DNA of 64,000 nucleotides from Actinoplanes couchii. GTDB lineage: Bacteria > Actinomycetota > Actinomycetes > Mycobacteriales > Micromonosporaceae. Every line of letters begins with the position of its first letter. Within the stretch, counting starts at the first letter, position 1. The stretch is from NCBI RefSeq assembly GCF_016862075.1, contig NZ_BOMG01000044.1:1-64000 (forward strand), read 5' to 3'. Made by a program: the position numbers and the translations under genes. Below are positions 35,435 through 43,009 of the stretch, in pieces. The notes under the pieces were generated by a model. The model was given only the letters and a program-made list of their open reading frames with translations. It ran no database searches and was not told the DNA's origin.

Positions 35435-36307
35435 TCACAGTGGCGGGGACTGGCCTTCGCCCTCGCCGCCGCCCAGGGCCGCGCCGATCGGGACGGCGAA
35501 GCCGATGCCGATGAAGGTGCCCGCGCCGCTCGGGTTGGCGAGCGCGATGACGATACCGATGACCTGGCCGCGGTCGTTGATCAGCGGGCCGCCGGAGTTG
35601 CCCGGGTTGACCGCCGCGTCGAACTGGATCAGGCCCTCGATGTCGCCGCTGTCGCGTTCCAGCCCGGAGACGACGCCGCTGGTGGTGCTGAAGGTCAGCC
35701 CGAGCGGGTTGCCGATCGCCACCACGTCGTCGCCGACCGCGGCGCCACCACCGAGCACCGCCGGGACCAGGGTCTCCGGCAGTTGTGCCGGAGTGAGGGT
35801 GGCGATGTCCTGGGCCGGATCGGCGCTGGCGACCTCGGCCGTGGACCGGGTTCCGTCGGCGTAGACCAGGCGGATCGACTCGGCACCGTCGATGACGTGG
35901 TTCGCGGTGAGGATGGTGCCGTCGGCGTTGGCGATCACACCGGTGCCGGTGCCCGCTTCCAGACGGTCCTGCGAATCGTGGCCGGTGGTCTGGATCAGGA
36001 CGACCGACGGGGTGAGCGTCTGGTACACCTCGGCGACGGTGAGCGGCGCGTCCGATGCCGAGGGCGAGGGCGCCGGGGCGGCCACGGCGGGCGTCTGTTC
36101 GTCACCCCCGCCGCGTACGGCCACCACTGCCGTGATGGCCACGGCCCAGATCACGACGGCGCCGATGAACACCCTCCGCCGCAGCTCAGGTGTGTTCCAC
36201 GTGGTGTTGAACCGTCTCTTCGGCTCCTCCGGAACGGGCTCCGGCGTCTCGGATCCGTCCGGGCGGAGCACCGTCATCACGGCATGACCGCCACAGTCTT
36301 CATCCAT
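35435..36307 (-). CDS. Membrane-anchored HtrA-like serine protease (no PDZ domain)
   Basis: The 290-residue protein has an N-terminal membrane helix (VFIGAVVIWAVAITAVVAV) after about 50 cytoplasmic residues. A trypsin-like S1C domain follows with the triad visible as TANHVI (His), DPAQDIATL (Asp) and GNSGGP (Ser). The C-terminal PDZ domains of DegP are missing; the protein ends in GGGEGEGQSPPL. Two starts are possible (36307 and ATG 36277); no strong ribosome site decides. It is probably a periplasm-facing quality-control protease. Its position as first gene before MoxR-DUF58-VWA-VWA is notable. Confidence 0.85.
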   Translation of the reverse strand: MDEDCGGHAVMTVLRPDGSETPEPVPEEPKRRFNTTWNTPELRRRVFIGAVVIWAVAITAVVAVRGGGDEQTPAVAAPAPSPSASDAPLTVAEVYQTLTPSVVLIQTTGHDSQDRLEAGTGTGVIANADGTILTANHVIDGAESIRLVYADGTRSTAEVASADPAQDIATLTPAQLPETLVPAVLGGGAAVGDDVVAIGNPLGLTFSTTSGVVSGLERDSGDIEGLIQFDAAVNPGNSGGPLINDRGQVIGIVIALANPSGAGTFIGIGFAVPIGAALGGGEGEGQSPPL

Positions 36308-36515
36308 CGAACTTAGAAGCGATTCCTAGGAATTGCCCATGAGAAGTCTGGCCGTTTCCGGGACGCGAATTCCTCCTTTTCACCACAAGATCCGGCAAAA
36401 GGACCGCGCTCTTATCCACTTCTTAGACAACCATCTCCCAACCCCTCAACCGTGGCTCCGCGATGCCGACCTGAAGCTCCGACCCCTGTCCCCCACCCCC
36501 AGCAAAGGGGTACCC
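36308..36515. promoter_or_regulatory. Divergent intergenic region with a CCTAGG palindrome
   Basis: This 208-base gap separates the leftward protease gene from the rightward lipoprotein gene. A perfect 12-base palindrome ATTCCTAGGAAT lies at 36322-36333, 14 bases before the protease ATG and could be an operator. The rest is AT-richer than the neighbours and has no recognisable RNA element. Confidence 0.45.
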
Positions 36516-37145
36516 GTGCGACTCCCCCGAAGTGCGGCCGTCGGCCTGGTGGCCGCCGCGCTGTGTGGCAGCCTCACCGGCTGCGCCAGCTTCCAGGAGC
36601 TGACCAGCAGCAGCAAACCGCTGCTCGGCAAGAGTTCAACGACCGAGCCCACCGCCGAGCCGTCCCCATCGGTGTCGGTCTCCGCGAGCAGCAGCGCCGC
36701 CGCCCGGGTGAGTGGACCTCTGGACACCGGCTCGGTCGTCCACAAGGTCAAGCAGGGCACCTTCACGGTCACCCTCACCTACTGGACCTCCGACAACGCG
36801 AAGCTCTACACCGCCGCGTCGGACAAGACCCTCAACATCGCGGCCCACATCGAGGACACCGACAGCACCCATCGCATCACGGCCACCACCGTTCAGGTGC
36901 TGCAGGACGACGGCACGAAACGGACCGACGTCCGGACCGACAACGGGAAGTTCGACGTCACCCCGCCGTACCCGTACAACACGGTGGTGACCCTGCCGGC
37001 CGCGACCGCCGGCGCCTCCGCGCTGACGCTGACCGTCCGGATGGATCTCCTGGTGGAGACCGCGCCGAAGGCCGGCACGTACTACCGCTCGACCGCTCTG
37101 GACACTCTCACCCTGCCGCTGGTCAAGGACGGTGCCACCGAATGA
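36516..37145 (+). CDS. Predicted lipoprotein, partner of glycosyltransferase
   Basis: The GTG at 36516 is chosen by AAAGGGG five bases upstream and by the lipoprotein signal that begins there: VRLPRSAAVGLVAAALCGSL followed by LTGC, a lipobox with Cys near residue 24. The frame is open upstream but the sequence is not protein-like. The mature 186 residues have a Ser/Thr/Pro-rich linker and a beta domain (FTVTLTYWTSD, THRITATTVQVLQDDG). No family is recognised. The stop overlaps the glycosyltransferase start (ATGA), so the pair is co-translated. Confidence 0.75.
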   Translation: MRLPRSAAVGLVAAALCGSLTGCASFQELTSSSKPLLGKSSTTEPTAEPSPSVSVSASSSAAARVSGPLDTGSVVHKVKQGTFTVTLTYWTSDNAKLYTAASDKTLNIAAHIEDTDSTHRITATTVQVLQDDGTKRTDVRTDNGKFDVTPPYPYNTVVTLPAATAGASALTLTVRMDLLVETAPKAGTYYRSTALDTLTLPLVKDGATE

Positions 37146-38650
37146 CCGAGACCGTTCCCGGGCTACGCCGCGCCGGCGATCGCCAGATCCTGCTGCCGCG
37201 TAGCGCCAAGGCCGGGCCGCTGGCCCTGCCGTCCGTTCCCAAGCTGCACGAACTGGAGGCGGTCGAGACCGTCTCCGGCGAGATCGCGGCCTCGTCCGGC
37301 GGGCCCCGGCACGCCACGATCAGCTGCATCATCCCCTGCTACAACGAGCAGGACACGATCGGCGACGTCCTGAAGAGCCTGCTCGCCCAGACCCGGCTGC
37401 CGGACGTCATCCACGTCATCATCAACAACACCGACGACGACACCCCGGAGATCGCCCGGACCTACGAGGGCAGACACACCCGTACGGTGAAAGGCTCGAA
37501 GTTCGTCACCGAGGTGCACGTCCACGACATGGGCGTCAACCCGGACAAGAAGGTCGGCGCACTCAACTACGGCTACTTCCTGTCCCGGGGCTACGACTAC
37601 ATCCTCGGTGTGGACGGCGACACCACGCTCGCCCGGGACGTGGTGGAGCGGCTCGAGCTGGAGATGACCGACGACCCGCGGATCGGCGGGCTGAGCGCCA
37701 TCTACAGCATCGACAAGAGCCGCTTCCGGGGGCTGATGGCCCGGTTCCTGATCGCCGGCCAGCGCGCGCAGTTCGGCGCGTTCAACATGGACAACCTGCT
37801 GCGCGGGCGCAACATGGCGGTGCTCGGCGGCCAGTGCAGCCTGTTCAACGTGCGCGCGCTGGAGATGGTGATGGTCCGCCACCACCAGCAGGCGCCGTGG
37901 GTGCGCGACAGCGAGGTCGAGGACAGCAAGCTGTCGTTGCAGATCAAGGACGCCGGCTTCAGTACGAAGATCAGCGCGTCCGCTCGTGCCTACGTCGGCC
38001 CGATGACGAACCTGCGGGCGCTGCACGGTCAGCAGGTGAAGTGGAACTTCGGCGCGATCGACCTGTTCTGGCCCGGCCAGCGCGGTGACAACAAAGGTCA
38101 GCCGCTGCACCCCAACCTGCGGCTGCGCTGGTACGAGAACATCTCGATGGCGTTCAACATCGGCTCGCGACTGGGCTTCCTGCTGCTGCTGGTGGCGTCG
38201 CTGTCGATCGGGGCGTTCGTCTTCAACCCGATCTGGCTGATCCCCCCGGCGGTCGCGGCACTGCTCAACCTGCGGCTCGCGCTGGCGATGAAGGACAAGA
38301 GCGCCTCCGACCTGCTGTACGCCGCCCTGGCCCTGCCCGCCGAGATGTACATGTGGGTCCGGATGGGGCACTTCGTCTCGGCCTGGGCGCAGTTCTTCGC
38401 CAAGAGCGACCAGGACAACTGGGCGGCACAGGCCAACGCGGAGAAGGGCAAGGGCTCGGCGTACGTCATGCCCCTGGTCGTCCTGCTGGCCATCGTCGCC
38501 GCCTCGACCTACGCGTGGACCCAGCAGAGCGTCGAGATCCAGTCGGCGATCCTGTCGCTGGGCTGGCCGATCCTCTACATCGCCACCGTGGCCCAGACGG
38601 TCTTCATGGCGCGCAAGCTGTTCCGCCGGCACCGCGGTTTCCAGGTCTGA
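37142..38650 (+). CDS. Processive family-2 glycosyltransferase (polysaccharide synthase type)
   Basis: The 502-residue protein has an N-terminal cytoplasmic GT2 domain with ISCIIPCYNEQDTI, LGVDGDTTL (nucleotide/metal-binding Asp near residue 158) and an acidic cluster RDSEVEDSKLS in the position of the TED motif. After it come QQVKWN-like residues where processive synthases have QxxRW. About four to five membrane helices follow (LGFLLLLVASLSIGAFVF, PIWLIPPAVAALL, YVMPLVVLLAIVAAS, GWPILYIATVAQTVF). This is the layout of hyaluronan/cellulose-type synthases that polymerise and export a polysaccharide. The product is unknown. A strong terminator follows. Confidence 0.87.
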   Translation: MTETVPGLRRAGDRQILLPRSAKAGPLALPSVPKLHELEAVETVSGEIAASSGGPRHATISCIIPCYNEQDTIGDVLKSLLAQTRLPDVIHVIINNTDDDTPEIARTYEGRHTRTVKGSKFVTEVHVHDMGVNPDKKVGALNYGYFLSRGYDYILGVDGDTTLARDVVERLELEMTDDPRIGGLSAIYSIDKSRFRGLMARFLIAGQRAQFGAFNMDNLLRGRNMAVLGGQCSLFNVRALEMVMVRHHQQAPWVRDSEVEDSKLSLQIKDAGFSTKISASARAYVGPMTNLRALHGQQVKWNFGAIDLFWPGQRGDNKGQPLHPNLRLRWYENISMAFNIGSRLGFLLLLVASLSIGAFVFNPIWLIPPAVAALLNLRLALAMKDKSASDLLYAALALPAEMYMWVRMGHFVSAWAQFFAKSDQDNWAAQANAEKGKGSAYVMPLVVLLAIVAASTYAWTQQSVEIQSAILSLGWPILYIATVAQTVFMARKLFRRHRGFQV

Positions 38651-38657
38651 TGTCGTG

Positions 38658-38692
38658 AAAATGGCCGGGGCATCATGCCCCGGCCATTTTTT
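38658..38692. terminator. Bidirectional terminator between convergent genes
   Basis: A near-perfect palindrome (16-bp arms, 38658-38673 and 38675-38690) is followed by a T run in the rightward direction and has an A run on the left side, so it works for both the glycosyltransferase and fprA. Confidence 0.9.
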
Positions 38693-38702
38693 ACGCGCTT
38701 GA

Positions 38703-40058
38703 TCAGCCGCGGGAGATGCGGGTCATCTCGTCGCGGTCGACGACCTTGACCCGGTTGCGGCCGTGCGGCTCGCCGAGCGCGATCTCGAACGCGTCCAGCA
38801 GCTGCCAGCCGGCCCACGTGGTGATCGGCAGGCCACGCTGCTCCAGGTAGGCGACCGGGGCGTTCTGGTCGTCACCCTCGGGCGCGAGCGGCAGCCGCTC
38901 GGTGGTCTGGTCCTCGATCAGGCTGGCGACGGTCTCGCCCGAGCAGCCCTTGGTGTGGCCGATCAGGCCGACCGGGCCACGCTTGATCCAGCCGGCCACG
39001 TACATGCCGGGGATGTGCTCGCCGTCCAGGTCCATGACCCGGCCGCCGGCGTGCGGGATGGTGCCGGTCCTGGTGTCGAACGGCAGGTCCGGCAGCGCCG
39101 AGCTGAGGTAGCCGACGGCCCGGTAGACGGCCTGCACGTCCCAGTCGGTGAACTCGCCGGTGCCGCGCACCCAGCCGTCACCGGTCAGCTCCTGCGTCTC
39201 GGTGCGCAGGCCGACGACCTTGCCGTCCTCACCGAGCACCTCGACCGGGGCCTGCAGGAAGTACAGGTGCAGGCGGCGCGGGCGGTCCCGCGGGTCGCGC
39301 ACGGCCCAGTTCTGCAGGATGTCGACACACATCTTGATGTGCCGGGTGTCCCGCATCGCCTGGAGGCTGGCCTCGTCGAACTCGATGCCCTCGGGGTGGA
39401 CGATCACCTCGACGTTCGGCGAGTGGTCCAGCTCACGCAGCTCCTGCGGGGTGAACTTGACCTGCCCCGGGCCGCGGCGGGAGAAGACGAGCACGTCAGT
39501 GACCGGGCTCTTCTTCAGGGCCTGGTAGACGTTGTCCGGGATCTCGGTGACCAGCAGCTCGTCGGCGGTCTTGGCGAGGATGCGGGCCACGTCGACGGCG
39601 ACGTTGCCGGCGCCGATGACGGCGACCTCCTTGGCCTCCAGCGGCCAGTCGCGCGGCACGTCCGGGTGGCCGTTGAACCACGAGGCGAAGTCGGCGCCGC
39701 CGAAGCTGCCCTGCAGGTCGATGCCCGGGATGTCGAGCGAGCGGTCCTTCTCGGCGCCGGTGGAGATCACCGTGGCGTCGTAGAAGCGGCTCAGCTCCTC
39801 CGGCTTGACGTCCTCACCGTAGGAGACGTTGCCGATGAACCGGATGCGCGGGTTGTCCAGGATCCGGAACAGAGCCTTGACGATCTCCTTGATCCGGGGG
39901 TGGTCGGGCGCCACCCCGTACCGGATCAGGCCGTAGGGTGTGGGCAGCTTGTCGAAGATGTCGACGGTGACCGTCTCCGATGCTTTGATGAGGTGGTCAG
40001 CGGCGTAGATACCGGCCGGACCGGCACCGATGACAGCAACCCGCAGGGGGCGGTTCAT
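38703..40058 (-). CDS. fprA: Ferredoxin-NADP reductase FprA
   Basis: The 451-residue flavoprotein has the adrenodoxin-reductase-like layout of FprA: FAD loop VIGAGPAGIYAADHL at the N terminus, DKLPTPYGLIRYGVAPDH, an NADP loop VIGAGNVAVDVARIL near residue 150, and the conserved YFLQAPVEV. The C-terminal FAD part has GWIKRGPVGLIGHTKGCS. It transfers electrons between NADPH and ferredoxins that feed monooxygenases and other redox enzymes. The ATG at 40058 matches the family N terminus (GGAAG ribosome site six bases off). Length fits the family. Confidence 0.93.
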   Translation of the reverse strand: MNRPLRVAVIGAGPAGIYAADHLIKASETVTVDIFDKLPTPYGLIRYGVAPDHPRIKEIVKALFRILDNPRIRFIGNVSYGEDVKPEELSRFYDATVISTGAEKDRSLDIPGIDLQGSFGGADFASWFNGHPDVPRDWPLEAKEVAVIGAGNVAVDVARILAKTADELLVTEIPDNVYQALKKSPVTDVLVFSRRGPGQVKFTPQELRELDHSPNVEVIVHPEGIEFDEASLQAMRDTRHIKMCVDILQNWAVRDPRDRPRRLHLYFLQAPVEVLGEDGKVVGLRTETQELTGDGWVRGTGEFTDWDVQAVYRAVGYLSSALPDLPFDTRTGTIPHAGGRVMDLDGEHIPGMYVAGWIKRGPVGLIGHTKGCSGETVASLIEDQTTERLPLAPEGDDQNAPVAYLEQRGLPITTWAGWQLLDAFEIALGEPHGRNRVKVVDRDEMTRISRG

Positions 40059-40343
40059 GGTCGCTTCCAATCTCGTCGCTTCGAATCCGTCAGCCTTGAT
40101 CGACGACAGGCCAGAGCGACAATAAAACCTCAACCTAGGTTTAGATCAATGCGACCCCCCTCCACATTCCCCCCAAACCGGACTTAGGTCACCCTTAGCA
40201 CCCACCCTGAGCTGCGGTTTTACTGATTTCTGTGGCCCCCGTCTCCCTCGATCGGTGTACCACCGTTCGGTCACTCCAGACATCGACGAACCTTGCTAGG
40301 ATTCGACGGTTTTCGCCGGATCCCACCCACGAGGACGATTGCG
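40059..40343. promoter_or_regulatory. Divergent promoter region between fprA and the type VII toxin operon
   Basis: This 285-base gap is AT-richer than its surroundings. It contains the palindrome AACCTAGGTT (40132-40141), 73 bases before the fprA ATG, a candidate operator. No good -35/-10 pair can be named with confidence. Nothing else is recognised. Confidence 0.4.
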
Positions 40344-40655
40344 ATGACCGTGGCTGACTCGTTCACCGTCGACCCGGCACAGCTGCGGGCCCACGCGGCC
40401 CGACTCGCCACCATCCGCGACCGGTTCGCCGCGGTCCACGCCGCGAGCGCCTCGATAGGCCGGAACGACGCGGCGTACGGCCTGCTGTGCGGTTGGATGT
40501 CCGAAATCCTCGACGCCCGCCGGGAGGCCCAGGCCGAGATCCACGCCTACCTCGAGGAAAACCTGAGCCTGGCCGAGGAGTCCCTGATCCGAACCGCCCA
40601 GGACTACGCCGACAGCGACGCGGCTGCCGCGGACCGTGTCCGGCGGGCACGGTGA
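40344..40655 (+). CDS. EspC-like small type VII secretion protein
   Basis: The 103-residue protein starts with an ATG preceded by GAGGACG. It is helical throughout: SFTVDPAQLRAHAARLATIRDRF is typical for the EspC/DUF2580 family of ESX-associated proteins, which form helical-hairpin pairs with WXG100-like partners. The turn region lacks a WXG motif (LLCGWMSE is the only Trp). It is the first gene of a five-gene operon; its stop overlaps the next start (GTGA). A role as a secretion adaptor or partner for the next gene product is inferred. Confidence 0.7.
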   Translation: MTVADSFTVDPAQLRAHAARLATIRDRFAAVHAASASIGRNDAAYGLLCGWMSEILDARREAQAEIHAYLEENLSLAEESLIRTAQDYADSDAAAADRVRRAR

Positions 40656-41314
40656 CCGAGGTCAACGCCGTCCCTCTGGCGGACAGTTTCCAGAGCGTCC
40701 GCCAGGCGGTCGACAGCGGCAGCTGGGCCGACCAGGCACTGGCCGGTGGCGCGTTCGCCGCCGAGACCGTCGCCACCGTACTCGACCCGTTCAGTGCCCT
40801 GCTCGCGGGCGGCCTCGGCTGGGCGATGGAGCATTTCGAGCCGCTCCGCGAGATCCTCGACCGGATCGCGGGCATGCCGGACCTGGTCATCGCCCATGCA
40901 GCCGCCTGGCAGACCGTCGCCGCGGACCTGGCCGGCATGTCCGGAGACCTGGCCACCGCCCTGTCCACCGGAGTCAGCGACTGGCAGGGCGCGGCCGCCG
41001 ACACGTACCGGAGGCTGATGGCCCACAACGTCGACTCGATGGGAGGCCTGAGCGTCCTGGCCACCACCATGGCGTCGGCCACCGAGGCTGCCGGCAACCT
41101 GGTCGCCTTCACCCGGGACCTGGTCCGCGACCTGATAGCCGACCTGGTGGCCCGGGTGATCGTGTGGGCCGCCGAGGCCCTGCTGGTGGTCACCATCCCG
41201 GTGGTGGCGGCCCAGATCGCGTCAGCGGTCGCCAAATGGTCCGGGCGGATCGCCTCGTACGTGAGCGCCCTGATCACCAGCCTGACCAACCTGACCCGTC
41301 TCCTGAACGGCTGA
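40652..41314 (+). CDS. WXG-motif secretion carrier with C-terminal hydrophobic region
   Basis: The 220-residue protein is helical and has the WXG motif DWQGAAADTYRRL near residue 110, in the middle of a long four-helix region (about residues 60-145). A hydrophobic part follows (about 155-195, VIVWAAEALLVVTIPVVAAQ) and the protein ends without a toxin domain. In many actinomycete polymorphic toxins such a WXG-type leader is fused to a toxic C terminus. Here it ends and the toxin domain is encoded separately four bases downstream in another frame. It is likely a secretion leader or carrier for the toxin. Start GTG 40652 overlaps the previous stop. Confidence 0.72.
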   Translation: MTEVNAVPLADSFQSVRQAVDSGSWADQALAGGAFAAETVATVLDPFSALLAGGLGWAMEHFEPLREILDRIAGMPDLVIAHAAAWQTVAADLAGMSGDLATALSTGVSDWQGAAADTYRRLMAHNVDSMGGLSVLATTMASATEAAGNLVAFTRDLVRDLIADLVARVIVWAAEALLVVTIPVVAAQIASAVAKWSGRIASYVSALITSLTNLTRLLNG

Positions 41315-41318
41315 CCCG

Positions 41319-41984
41319 GTGACCGGCAAGCCCCGGGACGCACATTCCTCCCGCCCACACGGCCACGCAGACGCGGTCAGACCGAGCGAGACGACCGCGG
41401 CCGAGGTCGCCCGCCAGGGACGGGCCGGCAATGCCACCGGCCGGTCGTCCGCGGCGGCCGGCGGCCGGACCGACGACGGCTTCACCCGGATGACCGGTAC
41501 TCCTGGTGGCCGGCCCGACGGCCGCCCGGTCGAGATCACCCCGGGGATGTTGCGGGACACCGAGGACCGCAGTGACAACCGGCGGTCGGCCGAGCGGGAG
41601 AACGCTACGGCTGCGGCGCTCGCCGAGCAGGGGTACCTGATCAAGCAACGGCCGAGCGGGGAGGAGGTCGCCCGGGCCCGGCTGAGCACCGGCGACGCTG
41701 GCAGTCCGGCGAAGGACCCGGACTACTTGATCGAGGGCCGGGTGTTCGACTGCTACTCCCCGACACCGGACAAGCCGATCCGGGGTGTCTGGTGGCAGAC
41801 CCAGGACAAGGTGGTCAAGGAACAGACCCAGCGCGTGGTGGTGGACCTGGTTCATTGGCGCGGGGATCTGTCCGCCCTGCAGAGGCAGTTCGACGACTGG
41901 CCGATCGAGAACCTCAAAGAGGTCAAGGCCCTGCTTCCGAACGGTGAGACAGTGCAGATCCACCTGCCCCCGCCGAGTGATTGA
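41319..41984 (+). CDS. CdiA-type tRNase C-terminal toxin domain protein
   Basis: The 221-residue product has a low-complexity, Arg/Gly/Ala-rich N-terminal half (to about 95). The C-terminal 130 residues resemble the CdiA-CT tRNA nuclease family: ALAEQGYLIKQRP, a DPDYLIEGRVFDCYSPTPDK strand block and the KVVKEQTQRVVVDLVHW-type segment with basic residues and DL/W near the end. The DYLIEG.VFD.Y.P core is the characteristic part. Known members cut tRNA in target cells. Start GTG 41319 follows the WXG protein stop by four bases. Two candidate immunity genes follow directly. Assignment is by motif recognition; activity is not shown. Confidence 0.75.
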   Translation: MTGKPRDAHSSRPHGHADAVRPSETTAAEVARQGRAGNATGRSSAAAGGRTDDGFTRMTGTPGGRPDGRPVEITPGMLRDTEDRSDNRRSAERENATAAALAEQGYLIKQRPSGEEVARARLSTGDAGSPAKDPDYLIEGRVFDCYSPTPDKPIRGVWWQTQDKVVKEQTQRVVVDLVHWRGDLSALQRQFDDWPIENLKEVKALLPNGETVQIHLPPPSD

Positions 41985-41995
41985 GAGCATGAAGA

Positions 41996-42448
41996 GTGGC
42001 ATTCGAGTACGAACTGATCCTGATCGGCGACGGCACCGCTGAACAGATCGCGGAGCGGGCCTTTCCCGACCCCGCCGAGCGGCCGGCCGGAGCGGGCCCG
42101 GTCCTCCACTCCACCGGTCTCCGGGCCACGCACGGTTTCGACGTCACGCTGCTCACCAGGGAGTTCGGGTACGTCTCCGCCGAATCGGACGACGGGATGT
42201 GGGAGTTCGAACCCGACGCCCATGTGTCGCTGACGTTCTACCTGGACAAGTCCGCGGAGCCGGAACAGAGCGTGCCGGACATGCTCACCGTCGTCCGGCG
42301 CCTCCTGGACACCGGCCCCGAGGACGCCGTCCTGCTCCTCGACGGCGACGTCCTGCTCCTCACCCGATTCGCCGGAGCCCTGCTCAAACACCGCCGCAAC
42401 ACCTGGTGGAACCACCATCCCGCAGCAAACACGGTGATCGACGCCTGA
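41996..42448 (+). CDS. SitI3-like protein, candidate immunity factor 1
   Basis: The 150-residue protein (GTG at 41996, ribosome site GAAGA) has the SitI3-family outline: FEYELILIGDGTAEQIAERAF at the start, a GFDVTL strand, the WEFEPDAHVSLTFYLDK centre and the closing LTRFAGALLKHRRNTWW. The family includes immunity proteins in Myxococcus toxin-exchange loci. The gene begins 12 bases after the tRNase gene, the usual place for the cognate immunity gene. It is acidic in the first two-thirds, fitting binding to a basic nuclease. A second paralogue follows. Confidence 0.75.
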   Translation: MAFEYELILIGDGTAEQIAERAFPDPAERPAGAGPVLHSTGLRATHGFDVTLLTREFGYVSAESDDGMWEFEPDAHVSLTFYLDKSAEPEQSVPDMLTVVRRLLDTGPEDAVLLLDGDVLLLTRFAGALLKHRRNTWWNHHPAANTVIDA

Positions 42449-42478
42449 CGGAACCGTGGGGCAGGAGAACCGAGGCGG

Positions 42479-42928
42479 ATGTCGCTTGATTACCGGCTCA
42501 CCCTGGCCACCGGCCTCACCGCGGCTCAGATCGCGGAGCGCGCCCTGCTGCCGGTGGAGGCGGTGTCGTGGGGGGACGGCCGTGCTCTCGGCGCCAACCT
42601 CTCCGGGACGCTCGGGGTCGACGTCACCCTCCGGTCCGCCCGGCACGGCTACGTCGACGCGGACACCGACGGTGAGCCCCTGGAGTGGGAGCCGGGCCCC
42701 TTCGTGGCGATCACCTTCGGTCTGGGCGGTTCGGTCCGCTCGGGGCAGGCCGCCGCCAACATGATCGCCGTCGTCCGGCGGGTTCTGGAGACCGGGCCTG
42801 AGGACGCGGCGCTGGTGGTCAACGGCGACTACCTGCTGGTGGCCCGCTTCGGCGGTCACCTCGTCAAACACAATCACGCCCGCTGGTGGTCCGCCCACCC
42901 GGCGGCAGACGCGGTGATCGGCGGATAG
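42479..42928 (+). CDS. SitI3-like protein, candidate immunity factor 2
   Basis: The 149-residue protein aligns over its full length with the preceding gene product (Y.L.L..G.TA.QIAERA, then EWEPGPFVAITFGL, VVRR.L.TGPEDAA, LLVARFGGHLVKH..RWW and AA..VI.G). It has clearly diverged, so the pair is an old duplication or separate acquisition. A second immunity-like gene without its own toxin suggests protection against a related toxin variant from other strains. The ATG has GAACCGAGGCGG about five bases upstream. A hairpin follows the stop. Confidence 0.72.
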   Translation: MSLDYRLTLATGLTAAQIAERALLPVEAVSWGDGRALGANLSGTLGVDVTLRSARHGYVDADTDGEPLEWEPGPFVAITFGLGGSVRSGQAAANMIAVVRRVLETGPEDAALVVNGDYLLVARFGGHLVKHNHARWWSAHPAADAVIGG

Positions 42929-42936
42929 GGGCGAAG

Positions 42937-42977
42937 ACGAGGGCGCCCCCGCCGGTGATCGGCGGGGGCGCTCGTCG
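42937..42977. terminator. Bidirectional terminator-like hairpin
   Basis: A 15-bp stem (42937-42953 with 42961-42975, two-base bulge) lies in the gap between the second immunity gene and the convergent RHS gene. It has no T run, so efficiency is uncertain. Confidence 0.6.
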
Positions 42978-43009
42978 TTGACGGTGCTGGTTGTGCGGCT
43001 CTGGTTCTG

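Noticed and set aside
40184..40202. Third candidate iron box before the toxin operon
   Set aside because: It matches only 11 of 19 positions of the IdeR consensus and has no dyad symmetry.
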